Assembly: GCA_037625715.1 (NCBI GenBank)
Contig: JASJHQ010000065.1
Span: 1 to 44,878 of the forward strand
Length of the DNA stretch: 44,878 nucleotides
Source: JABAYQ01 sp018608925
GTDB lineage: Bacteria > Bacteroidota > Bacteroidia > Flavobacteriales > UBA7312
Reading direction: 5' to 3'
Shown here in pieces: positions 32,412-40,708 of this stretch. The translations under genes and the position numbers were made by a program. Each line of letters begins with the position of its first letter. Within the stretch, counting starts at the first letter, position 1. The notes beneath the pieces are model-generated. The model searched no databases. It had not been told where the DNA came from and saw only the letters and a list, made by a program, of their open reading frames with translations.

Positions 32412-35039
32412 ATGAACATAAAGAAATACGGATTAGCCTTATTACCAATAATTCTACTAATATTAATTGCAGGATTAGGTTACAAAAAATATTTAGAAAT
32501 TAAGAAATCTAATTTCGAAGCAATTCAAGCTATACCAAACAATGCTTCTATTATAATAAAAACTGCTAATTGGAAAGAAAGCTGGAGTAAGCTAGAACAA
32601 TCAAATATCTGGAATCAGATTTCAGATCTAGATGAGTTAACTGACTTTAAAAAATCTATAAGAAACCTAAGTGTAGAACTTGACACAAACATCCATTTAC
32701 AAGAAATTTTTAATGATAATCCTTTCTATTTTTCCATTCATCACGAAGAGCAAGACTTTAGTCCATTTTTATCTCTACTATTAAACGATGATCAAAAATT
32801 ATATTTCTTAAACTACTTTTTCAAAGAAAAATTAAATAGCAGAAAATATGAAGAAATAGAAATTTACAAACTTAAAAACGGATGGAATGTAGCTTTCCAA
32901 GAAGGCATTGTATTCTTGAGCACATCTCCCCTTCTTGTAGAGCAGTCTATTAGGCAATTGAAAAATGAATTAAGCTTAGCAAACAATCAATCGTTTAATA
33001 GAGTTAGATCAACAGAAAGCTCATTTGCGGACATGCATGTCTACGTTAACTACAAGCAATTAGCCAACTTAATTGATGAAAACACATCATTAACTTCTAA
33101 AAACAAAACACAAATAAGTAGGTGGGCAAATTGGGCTGAATTAGACTTAAAAGTAAAAGAAAATAAATTATTGTTCAACGGATTTACTTTAGCAGAAGAT
33201 TCTTCGTCTAATTATCTTACTACTCTTAGAAACCAAGAGCCGATAAGTATAAATCTTAGTCAAATTGCTCCTTCAAACACAAACAAAATTGTAGCAATTG
33301 GATTAAGTGATTACGGGACATATTACAAAAACTACAAAGAGTTTTTAGCAAAACAAAATAATTTATATGAGCATAATAAATGGGCTCAGGATGTTAACAT
33401 CAAGTATCAGATTAACATAGAAAACACCTTAAATGCAATAATAAAAAACGAAATAGCAATAGTTTCTACCTACGCATCCGAAAAAAACGAAGACTTTGTT
33501 TTAATAAATGCAGACAAAGACGCCCTAGATATCTTAAAATATATTGGAGAGACAATTGACAAAGAACAAAAAATAGAAAACCATAGAGAGTATGAATTAA
33601 TAAACATTAATCTTCCTCATTTGTTTTCTTCTCATTTCGGAACATTATTCAACATAAAAAACAATACTTATTTTACATGGATAGACGGCTATCTTGTATT
33701 TGCAAAATCTCCAACATCCTTAAAAACTTTTATAAATAATTTTATGTCTGGCGACATATTAGAGAGGAATGCATCTTACAAATTGTTTGCTCAAAATTTA
33801 TTTGGCAAAAGCAACTTTTTATATTACACAAATCCTTCTAGAGGTAACTGGAAAGACAGAATAAATTCGAATTGGAAACCATTTATTTCGTCAGAAAACT
33901 GGTCAAACATTAGCGCTTTCGCCTACCAATTATCAGCCAACAACGAATTATTTAACAACAATGTAGTTTTAAATTTCGAAAACAAAATAAAGAAAGAAAG
34001 TCAGCTTAATTGGAGTGTTAATTTAAATAACAGCATTTTACTAAAACCTCAAATAACAAAGAATCATAATACGAACAAAAAAGAAGTATTTACACAAGAC
34101 ACAGACAACTCAATTTATTTAATTTCAACAAGTGGTAAAATTCTATGGCAGAAATTTATAGGAGGAAAAATATTGGGAGACGTGAATCAAATAGACTTTT
34201 ATAAGAATAAAAAACTGCAAATTATATTTAACACAGCAGATAGTTTATACTTAATAGATAGGAATGGTAACAAAGTGGAAAACTACCCAATTCCTCTTAA
34301 ATACAAAGCTATAAACGGACATACGCTAGTTGACTACGACAAAACTAAAAAATACCGAATCTTAATAGCTAACGAACAAAACTCTATCTCTAATTACGAT
34401 AAGCAAGGAAACATTGTTTCTGGATGGAAATTTGATGAAATGGAAAGCTCCATTTCTAACGACATCACTTACCTAGACTATAAAGGAAAAGATTTTATCT
34501 ATGTAGTCGATGACTCTGGAAATGCTAAAATTGTAGCAAGGAACGGAAAAGAAAGATATAATTTCGGTAAAATTCCTAATGCAGATGTTTTTTACGTAGA
34601 CAAAATCTTTGGATACATTTACTCTAGTGACGAAGCAGGAAATATTTGGGCATCTGACTTAGAGGGCAATCAATCAAAACTACATACCTCAGCAGAAAGC
34701 GATCATTACTTTTTAGCAAAGCAAATGAATGAAGACAATATTATTGAATTTATTATTTCCTCTAAAAACTATGTTGAATGCTATCAGGGAGAGTCGCTAG
34801 TTTTTAGAACTAAGACTAATAATGAAATTCGTCCTAGTTATTTTCAAATAGATAACAACTATTATTTAGGAATTTCCGATGGCGACTATGTTTCCTTAAT
34901 AAATAACAAAGGGAAAACTGCATTTGGAACTCCTGTCTACGGACAAGGTGAGTTTAATTGTGCTGATCTGGAAAATGATGGTCAAATAAACTTGATTGTA
35001 GGAAACAATAATATTTTATACAATTACGGTTTAGAATAA
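32412..35039 (+). CDS. Large anchored protein: DUF3352-like domain plus beta-propeller-like repeats
   Basis: 875 residues. A single membrane segment (about 7-24, GLALLPIILLILIAGLGYK) leaves the rest outside the cytoplasm. Residues 35-540 resemble DUF3352-type proteins (PNNASIIIKTANWKESWSKL; then repeated FFSIHHE and LSTSPLLVEQSI blocks). From about 560 on there are at least six PQQ/WD-like strand repeats, for example IYLISTSGKILWQ, LYLIDRNGNKVENY, SNYDKQGNIVSGW, IYVVDDSGNAKIV, NIWASDLEGNQSK and YVSLINNKGKTAFG, closing with DLENDGQINLIVGNNN. That suggests a C-terminal beta propeller. No catalytic motif is visible. It ends exactly where the convergent glucosaminidase gene ends. Function unknown; an envelope scaffold or receptor is inferred. 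Confidence 0.75.
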   Translation: MNIKKYGLALLPIILLILIAGLGYKKYLEIKKSNFEAIQAIPNNASIIIKTANWKESWSKLEQSNIWNQISDLDELTDFKKSIRNLSVELDTNIHLQEIFNDNPFYFSIHHEEQDFSPFLSLLLNDDQKLYFLNYFFKEKLNSRKYEEIEIYKLKNGWNVAFQEGIVFLSTSPLLVEQSIRQLKNELSLANNQSFNRVRSTESSFADMHVYVNYKQLANLIDENTSLTSKNKTQISRWANWAELDLKVKENKLLFNGFTLAEDSSSNYLTTLRNQEPISINLSQIAPSNTNKIVAIGLSDYGTYYKNYKEFLAKQNNLYEHNKWAQDVNIKYQINIENTLNAIIKNEIAIVSTYASEKNEDFVLINADKDALDILKYIGETIDKEQKIENHREYELININLPHLFSSHFGTLFNIKNNTYFTWIDGYLVFAKSPTSLKTFINNFMSGDILERNASYKLFAQNLFGKSNFLYYTNPSRGNWKDRINSNWKPFISSENWSNISAFAYQLSANNELFNNNVVLNFENKIKKESQLNWSVNLNNSILLKPQITKNHNTNKKEVFTQDTDNSIYLISTSGKILWQKFIGGKILGDVNQIDFYKNKKLQIIFNTADSLYLIDRNGNKVENYPIPLKYKAINGHTLVDYDKTKKYRILIANEQNSISNYDKQGNIVSGWKFDEMESSISNDITYLDYKGKDFIYVVDDSGNAKIVARNGKERYNFGKIPNADVFYVDKIFGYIYSSDEAGNIWASDLEGNQSKLHTSAESDHYFLAKQMNEDNIIEFIISSKNYVECYQGESLVFRTKTNNEIRPSYFQIDNNYYLGISDGDYVSLINNKGKTAFGTPVYGQGEFNCADLENDGQINLIVGNNNILYNYGLE

Positions 35040-35906
35040 TTAATGCAGTAAACCAATACTGATTACTGGAGTTAAATCAAACTCTAAGTTAGACTGTAGC
35101 ATTAAGTCTATTACTATTTTTTTATTTTTTGTTTCTAAAATAAACTTACTATTAAGTCCAATAATTGGATCTATTAAAAATTGATTATCCTTTTCTAACA
35201 AAGCTGCACCAATATTTACTCCTAAAGATATGTTCTCAGTAAATAACTTACCCATACCAACTTGAGCAGTTATGTTATCTAAAGATGCAGACACAGAACC
35301 ATTTAATAGAAATTCTTTCCTATGGTTTACATAAAGAAATTGTTGTCGTAACAAATAAGGCCATCCGTAGCCAAAACCACTAACAAAATAGGATGAATCC
35401 TGATTCTCAACACCTTGCTTATCGTATGTAGACAGATTGTTATCTTCTATAATTTTTATAAGTAGGGAAGCATATTTGGGATTAGTTGCATAGCCAGCTT
35501 TTTTCAAACCTTTAGCCCATCCTTTATAGTTGTCAATAGGAATGTCATACAAAAACTGATATCTTCTTCCTTTGAGAAAAACAGAATGATCATAATAAGA
35601 CTCTTTTACTTTATCATATTTACGAAAACATTCTTGTTTTTCATCGTCATCGTGAAAAACTTTATCGCCAGTCCAAGACGAATGGCACTTTATTCCGAAA
35701 TGATTGTTAGACTTAGATGCTAAGTCACTATTTCCATTTTGACTTTCTAATATCGCTTGAGCTAATATTATACTTGCAGGGATACCATTACTAGACATTT
35801 GACTAATTGCTAGCGAATTATATTTTTCAATGTATTGTTCTCTACTCATTTGAGCAGTACAATAAAAAGAAAAGAAAAGAAAAATAGCTATTATTCTATA
35901 TACCAT
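35040..35906 (-). CDS. Exported GH73 glucosaminidase with a beta-rich C-terminal domain
   Basis: 288 residues. Signal peptide MVYRIIAIFLFFSFYCTAQ. Residues 22-160 are a GH73/LYZ2 domain: IPASIILAQAILESQNGNS with the presumed catalytic Glu, SNNHFGIKCHSSWTGD, FRKYDKVKESYYDHSVFLK and GLKKAGYATNPKYASLLI. It should cut glycan strands of peptidoglycan. Residues 165-288 contain no LysM repeats, which many Bacteroidota relatives have; instead there is a series of short amphipathic strands (LNGSVSASLDNITAQVGM, ISLGVNIGAALLEK, KKIVIDLMLQSNLEFDLTP) ending in SIGLLH, like an outer-membrane or beta-sandwich domain. Its start overlaps the upstream PLP enzyme gene by 16 bases. Stop codons of this gene and the convergent 32412 gene are adjacent. 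Confidence 0.85.
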   Translation of the reverse strand: MVYRIIAIFLFFSFYCTAQMSREQYIEKYNSLAISQMSSNGIPASIILAQAILESQNGNSDLASKSNNHFGIKCHSSWTGDKVFHDDDEKQECFRKYDKVKESYYDHSVFLKGRRYQFLYDIPIDNYKGWAKGLKKAGYATNPKYASLLIKIIEDNNLSTYDKQGVENQDSSYFVSGFGYGWPYLLRQQFLYVNHRKEFLLNGSVSASLDNITAQVGMGKLFTENISLGVNIGAALLEKDNQFLIDPIIGLNSKFILETKNKKIVIDLMLQSNLEFDLTPVISIGLLH

Positions 35907-36781
35907 TGTTTCGATTTATTTTTTTGATTCATACCAACTATACCTTGTAATCCTCCAGAGTGGACAATCAAAATTGTTTTGTTATTAGGAAAATAATCTT
36001 GTTCTATTAATTTTAAAACACCATAAAAAAGTTTAGATGTATAAACGGGATCAAGTGGAATATGATAGGTTTTTTTAAACTCATTCATAAAGTCTACTAA
36101 CTCTTTATTCATCTTAGCATATCCGTTAAAATGAAAATCATGATTTAAAGACCAGTTGTCGCTATCCACATATTTCTTAATCTCATTTTCTAAATAAAAT
36201 CCTTTTTTTAAAGCACTAAATCCAAGAGCAAATTGACTATCATTAAGCGACTTAATTATGCCAGATATTGTTCCTCCTGTTCCAACAGAACAACAAACGT
36301 AGTCAAACAAATTAGTAGCTAAAAACTCTTGGCAACCCTTAACCGCTAATTGATTCGTTCCTCCTTCAGGAATGATAAAACTATTTTCAAACTTTTGGGA
36401 CCAATCAATATTCTCTTTATTTCTGTAAGTAGAACGGTCTACAAAATAAAATTCCATTCCATTTTCCTTTGCATGCTTTAAAGTATGGTTGGTACCATCT
36501 AATTCTTGGCCTCTAATAATTCCTATAGATTTAATCCCCATTTGCTGAGCAGCTTTAGAAACAGCCAAGATATGGTTAGAAAATGCACCTCCGAATGTTA
36601 AAATGCTAGAAAAATTATTCTCTTTTGCTTCTAATAAATTATATTTTAATTTCCACCATTTATTTCCGGAGCATTGATCAAATGGTGAGTCGTCTATTTG
36701 AACTAAAACTTTTAGTTTTTTTTCTTTAAACAACGGATGTTTTAAAGAAACTACTCTCCTATTTTTAGATTTTAAAAACAC
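35891..36781 (-). CDS. 1-aminocyclopropane-1-carboxylate deaminase / D-cysteine desulfhydrase-like PLP enzyme
   Basis: About 296 residues from the GTG at 36781. Fold-type II PLP enzyme: the lysine that binds PLP is in CSGNKWWKLKYNLLEA (family consensus SGNKxRKLKYN; the usual Arg is Trp here), with SSILTFGGAFSNHILAVSKAA, SVGTGGTISGII (phosphate loop) and the C-terminal VHSGGLQGI. Members act as D-cysteine desulfhydrase or ACC deaminase; which is not decided. The frame is open to a TTG at 36862, but that would add 27 residues unlike the family and overlap the divergent small gene; GTG at 36781 gives the normal distance to SGNK. A TATATTTG element sits four bases before that GTG. It overlaps the glucosaminidase gene by 16 bases. 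Confidence 0.85.
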   Translation of the reverse strand: MFLKSKNRRVVSLKHPLFKEKKLKVLVQIDDSPFDQCSGNKWWKLKYNLLEAKENNFSSILTFGGAFSNHILAVSKAAQQMGIKSIGIIRGQELDGTNHTLKHAKENGMEFYFVDRSTYRNKENIDWSQKFENSFIIPEGGTNQLAVKGCQEFLATNLFDYVCCSVGTGGTISGIIKSLNDSQFALGFSALKKGFYLENEIKKYVDSDNWSLNHDFHFNGYAKMNKELVDFMNEFKKTYHIPLDPVYTSKLFYGVLKLIEQDYFPNNKTILIVHSGGLQGIVGMNQKNKSKQWYIE

Positions 36782-36784
36782 ACT

Positions 36785-36792
36785 CAAATATA
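36785..36792 (-). promoter_or_regulatory. -7 promoter element adjacent to the PLP enzyme start
   Basis: Reads TATATTTG on the minus strand, an exact TAnnTTTG match, three bases before the GTG at 36781. Either the message is nearly leaderless or translation starts further in. Confidence 0.4.
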
Positions 36793-36805
36793 AAAAGGAA
36801 TATCG

Positions 36806-36813
36806 TAAATTTG
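36806..36813 (+). promoter_or_regulatory. -7 promoter element for DUF5522-hutU
   Basis: TAAATTTG, an exact TAnnTTTG match, 29 bases before the DUF5522 start. It is back to back with the minus-strand element at 36785-36792, 13 bases apart. Confidence 0.5.
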
Positions 36814-36842
36814 TACCTAGAGAACTTAATTTTAAAAAGTGT

Positions 36843-37022
36843 ATGTTTTCAGAGAAGCCCAAACTAGAAAAAGAAGATTTTTACACCAGTAAAGAAGGCT
36901 ATATTGTCTTCACTGAAAAATACCATTTAAAAAGAGGGCATTGCTGTAAGAGTGGCTGTAAACACTGTCCCTACGGCTACGATAAGAAAACCGATAGTTT
37001 TAAACCAAAGAAGACTAAATGA
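36843..37022 (+). CDS. DUF5522 family small cysteine-motif protein
   Basis: 59 residues. Starts at ATG 36843 and stops with TGA overlapping the urocanate hydratase ATG (ATGA), so translation is coupled. The conserved core is GYIVFTEKYHLKRGHCC followed by KSGCKHCPYGY: four cysteines (34, 35, 39, 42) and histidines 33 and 41 in a compact cluster, then a Lys-rich tail. This matches DUF5522, a Bacteroidota family of unknown function. The clustered Cys/His residues suggest metal binding, possibly zinc or iron-sulfur, but nothing proves it. It has a promoter element at 36806-36813. The short length makes it easy to miss in annotation. Confidence 0.85.
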   Translation: MFSEKPKLEKEDFYTSKEGYIVFTEKYHLKRGHCCKSGCKHCPYGYDKKTDSFKPKKTK

Positions 37023-39013
37023 ATTTATTTCAAAAAGCAATAATAGAGGGTATTCCAAATGAAATTCCTTCAAAAAAAGAATACGACCTTAATATCAATC
37101 ATGCTCCCAAGAGAAAAGATATTCTATCTAAGGTTGAAAAAGAACTAGCATTAAAAAATGCTTTAAGATATTTTCCAGCGAATATGCATGAAGAACTTAG
37201 TCAAGAGTTTGCTCAAGAATTAAAAGAGTATGGCAGAATTTATATGTACCGTTATCGACCTGACTATGAAATGAAAGCTAGAGCTATTGAGGATTACCCT
37301 GGTAAATCTTTGCAAGCGAAATCTATCATGCTGATGATCCAAAATAACTTGGATTATGCGGTAGCTCAACATCCTCACGAACTAATTACATATGGTGGAA
37401 ACGGAGGTGTTTTTCAAAATTGGGCCCAATATTTACTATGTATGCAGTATTTATCGATGATGAATGACGAGCAAACATTAATTATGAATTCAGGACATCC
37501 ATTAGGACTTTTCCCTTCTCACAGCTCTGCACCTAGAGTAGTAGTTAGCAACGGAATGGTTATTCCAAATTATTCTAAACCAGATGATTTAGAAAGGTTT
37601 AACGCTTTAGGCGTAAGTCAATATGGTCAAATGACTGCAGGATCTTATATGTATATCGGGCCACAAGGAATTGTTCATGGTACTACAATTACTATTTTAA
37701 ATGCAGGTAGAAAAATTGGTAATGATGGCCTAGCAGGAAAATTATTTTTAACTGCCGGATTGGGAGGAATGAGTGGAGCTCAACCAAAAGCAGGGAATAT
37801 TGCGGGATGTATTACTGTTGTTGCAGAGATAAACATTAAAGCTGCTCAACAAAGACATTCTCAAGGATGGGTAGACGAGCTAATAGAAGACATTAACGAA
37901 TTATGCTTAAGAGTTAAAAAAGCAAAAGAAAACAAAGAAGTAGTATCTATAGCTTACCTAGGAAATATTGTAGAAGTGTGGGAGCAATTTGAAAAAGAAA
38001 ATATTTATGTTGACTTAGGTTCAGATCAAACATCTCTACACAACCCATGGGCAGGAGGATACTACCCCGTAGGGCGCACTCTAGAACAGGCAAATCAACT
38101 AATGGTAGATGATCCTGATAAGTTCAAAAAAGAGGTTAAATCCACACTAGTCAGACATGCCCAATCAATCAACAACCATACCAATAAAGGAACTTACTTT
38201 TTTGACTATGGCAATGCCTTTTTATTAGAAGCTTCAAGAGCGGATGCCGATGTAATGGCTCAAGACGGAATAAAGTTCAAATTTCCATCTTACGTTCAAG
38301 ATATTATGGGGCCAATGTGTTTTGATTATGGATTTGGACCATTTCGCTGGGTATGTGCTAGCGCAAAGGACTCTGACTTAAAAAAGACAGACGAAATTGC
38401 TTGCAAAGTATTAAGTAAAATGATGCAAGATTCTCCAGCAGAAATTAAGCAACAGATGGCAGACAACATTAAATGGATAAAAGAAGCAGGAAGTAATAAT
38501 CTAGTTGTTGGATCCAAGGCAAGAATTCTTTATGCAGATTCTCAAGGAAGAATAGAAATAGCTAAGGCATTTAATGATGCTATTAAAAACAATGAAATCG
38601 GTCCTATTATATTAGGAAGAGACCATCATGACGTTTCAGGAACAGACTCTCCTTATAGAGAAACATCTAACATTTATGATGGATCTCAATTTACTGCCGA
38701 CATGGCAATTCAAAATGTAATTGGAGATGGCTTTAGAGGAGCTACATGGATTTCCATTCACAATGGAGGAGGCGTTGGCTGGGGTGAAGTTATCAATGGC
38801 GGTTTTGGAATGTTAATTGATGGTTCTCAAGAAAGTGAAAGAAAACTTAAAATGATGCTTCACTGGGATGTTAACAATGGTGTTGCAAGAAGAAGTTGGG
38901 CAAGAAACGAAGAAGCCATTTTTGCTATAAAAAAAGAAATGGAAAGAACTCCGGAGCTAAAAGTTACTTTACCAAACATAGTAGATCAGAAGATTTTAAA
39001 AGACCTTTTTTGA
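37019..39013 (+). CDS. hutU: Urocanate hydratase (long Bacteroidota form)
   Basis: 664 residues. Converts urocanate to imidazolonepropionate with tightly bound NAD, the second step of histidine degradation. Visible: ELITYGGNGGVFQNWAQY, the NAD-site run AGSYMYIGPQGIVHGTT, GLGGMSGAQPKAGNIAGC, DLGSDQTSLHNPWAGGYYP, the catalytic-region cysteine in MCFDYGFGPFRWVC, and RDHHDVSGTDSPYRETSN. It is about 100 residues longer than the classical 556-residue enzyme, as in relatives in this phylum. Neither hutH, hutI nor hutG is nearby, so the pathway genes are scattered or partly absent. The start overlaps the DUF5522 stop by three bases. Confidence 0.95.
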   Translation: MNLFQKAIIEGIPNEIPSKKEYDLNINHAPKRKDILSKVEKELALKNALRYFPANMHEELSQEFAQELKEYGRIYMYRYRPDYEMKARAIEDYPGKSLQAKSIMLMIQNNLDYAVAQHPHELITYGGNGGVFQNWAQYLLCMQYLSMMNDEQTLIMNSGHPLGLFPSHSSAPRVVVSNGMVIPNYSKPDDLERFNALGVSQYGQMTAGSYMYIGPQGIVHGTTITILNAGRKIGNDGLAGKLFLTAGLGGMSGAQPKAGNIAGCITVVAEINIKAAQQRHSQGWVDELIEDINELCLRVKKAKENKEVVSIAYLGNIVEVWEQFEKENIYVDLGSDQTSLHNPWAGGYYPVGRTLEQANQLMVDDPDKFKKEVKSTLVRHAQSINNHTNKGTYFFDYGNAFLLEASRADADVMAQDGIKFKFPSYVQDIMGPMCFDYGFGPFRWVCASAKDSDLKKTDEIACKVLSKMMQDSPAEIKQQMADNIKWIKEAGSNNLVVGSKARILYADSQGRIEIAKAFNDAIKNNEIGPIILGRDHHDVSGTDSPYRETSNIYDGSQFTADMAIQNVIGDGFRGATWISIHNGGGVGWGEVINGGFGMLIDGSQESERKLKMMLHWDVNNGVARRSWARNEEAIFAIKKEMERTPELKVTLPNIVDQKILKDLF

Positions 39014-39093
39014 AAAATTAAGCTTATATTGTAGTCTGTATGAAATTTGTCTAAAGCCTCTTAAAGCATTTAGATATAAATTAATTTAAGTCT

Positions 39094-39666
39094 ATGAAAA
39101 AACTAAGTTTTATATGTTGCTTGCTATGCTTTAGTTTGTTTTCTTTTACTAGCTTTTCTCAACCGAGAAAGAATAAAAATGCTGTTTTCGTAGAATTTAA
39201 TTTCTTAGCTAATAATTTAAGTTTAAAATACAATAGGCTTTTAATGCTAAGAGATAAATCAGCACTGGGCTACTCTATCGGCTTGAATAGTATGTACAAA
39301 AGAACTGGTTTTATTGTACCCCCAAACATAGGATTCCCTATTGACATCAATTACTTATATGGCGAAAAACTAAGCTACGTATTTATAGGGGTAAACGCAA
39401 CGCCACAATTTGTTTTCAGTAAAGATTACACTCACTTTAACAAAGAAAATCTCGAAGTAAGAATCGAAGAAAACACTAATCTTATTTACATCATTCCTCA
39501 AATAGGAGTTAGGAGCCATATTAATGAAATAGTTGATTATAAAGTTAGCTTAGGCCCAAGAATAAAAGTGGTAGAAACAAACAATGAATATATTGGAAGA
39601 GTTTTTGAAAACAATAAATATTTAGAAGCGTTTTTTTTGCAACTATCCCTTGGTTTTCCTTTTTAG
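39094..39666 (+). CDS. Exported protein, probable small outer-membrane beta barrel
   Basis: 190 residues. The signal peptide MKKLSFICCLLCFSLFSFTSFSQ ends in SFSQ, cut before PRKNKN. The mature part alternates hydrophobic and polar residues in strand-sized pieces (AVFVEFNFLANNLSLKYN, DKSALGYSIGLNSMY, LSYVFIGVNATPQFVF, NLIYIIPQIGVRSHI, YKVSLGPRIKVV) and ends in LSLGFPF, a terminal aromatic typical of outer-membrane barrels. Six to eight strands are likely. Family unknown. It is convergent with metF, with only five bases between the stop codons, and follows hutU by 80 bases. Confidence 0.65.
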   Translation: MKKLSFICCLLCFSLFSFTSFSQPRKNKNAVFVEFNFLANNLSLKYNRLLMLRDKSALGYSIGLNSMYKRTGFIVPPNIGFPIDINYLYGEKLSYVFIGVNATPQFVFSKDYTHFNKENLEVRIEENTNLIYIIPQIGVRSHINEIVDYKVSLGPRIKVVETNNEYIGRVFENNKYLEAFFLQLSLGFPF

Positions 39667-39671
39667 TAAAA

Positions 39672-40625
39672 CTAAAATATTTGACTAGCAATTTTTTTAA
39701 TATTCGAAGACTTACCCATAGAATAATAATGGAGAAAAGGAACACCAGCGCTTAGTAAATCTTTAGATTGATGAATAGCCCACTCCACACCTACTTGTCT
39801 TACTTGTTTGTTATCCTTACAACTTTCTACTGCAGATATTAATTCTTCAGGCAAATCGATTTTAAAAAATTGAGGCAATAATTGTAAATGTCTATCCACA
39901 GCAATGGGTTTGATTCCTGGAATAATAGGTACGTTAATGCCACATGCTCTTGCTGCATCAACAAAATCAAAATATTTTTTGTTTTGAAAAAACATTTGAG
40001 TAACCACATAATCAGCTCCAGCATCCACCTTTTCTTTCAATCTTTTTAAATCAGTTTGTAATGAAGGAGCTTCTAAATGTTTTTCCGGATATCCTGCAAC
40101 GCCAATGCAAAAATCAGAACAAGCATCTACCTCTACAACATCATGTAAATATTTTCCCGAATTTAAATCTTTAATTTGTGAAACAAGATTTGTAGCATAA
40201 GTATGACCTCCATTAGTTGGTTCAAACCTTTTCTGATGGCTCATAGTATCTCCACGCAGAGCCATAACATTATCAATTCCTAAATATTGGCAGTCTACTA
40301 ACAGATACTCCGTTTCTTCCTTAGTGAAACCACCACACAAAACATGAGGGACAAGATCAACGTTATATTTGTGTTTTAAAGCAGCACAAATTCCTAGGGT
40401 TCCTGGCCGCATTCTGGTAATCTTTCTTTCTAATAATTCTTGTTTTTTAACGTATATAAATTCTTCTCTTGAAGTAGTTACATCTATAAATGGAGGATTA
40501 AATTCCATTAAAGGGTCTATATTATCGTACAATTCTTGAATGCTTTTTCCTTTTTTTGGCGGAACAATTTCAAATGAAAATAAAGTTTTTCCCTTTGCTT
40601 GTTTAATATGATCTGTGACTTTCAT
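39672..40625 (-). CDS. metF: 5,10-Methylenetetrahydrofolate reductase
   Basis: 317 residues. Flavin enzyme reducing methylenetetrahydrofolate to 5-methyltetrahydrofolate, the methyl donor of methionine synthase. Family marks: SFEIVPPKKGKSIQELYDNI with the catalytic Glu, PPFIDVTTS, PHVLCGGFTKEETEYLL, GIDNVMALRGDT, FCIGVAGYPEKH and GADYVVTQMFF. Slightly longer than the E. coli enzyme (296). It follows metH2 by 83 bases without a visible terminator and is probably the last gene of the riboswitch-controlled unit. Its stop is five bases from that of the convergent barrel gene. Confidence 0.95.
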   Translation of the reverse strand: MKVTDHIKQAKGKTLFSFEIVPPKKGKSIQELYDNIDPLMEFNPPFIDVTTSREEFIYVKKQELLERKITRMRPGTLGICAALKHKYNVDLVPHVLCGGFTKEETEYLLVDCQYLGIDNVMALRGDTMSHQKRFEPTNGGHTYATNLVSQIKDLNSGKYLHDVVEVDACSDFCIGVAGYPEKHLEAPSLQTDLKRLKEKVDAGADYVVTQMFFQNKKYFDFVDAARACGINVPIIPGIKPIAVDRHLQLLPQFFKIDLPEELISAVESCKDNKQVRQVGVEWAIHQSKDLLSAGVPFLHYYSMGKSSNIKKIASQIF

Positions 40626-40708
40626 GGTTATTATTTTTTCAGTTTTTCACTATTTACTCTTTAGCATACTAAGGTTTGATGATTTTGTTAGGTAATTAAT
40701 AATGAGGC

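Noticed and set aside
36782..36862. Upstream TTG start (36862) for the ACC-deaminase-like gene
   Set aside because: The 27 added residues do not fit the family and overlap the DUF5522 gene and its promoter element.
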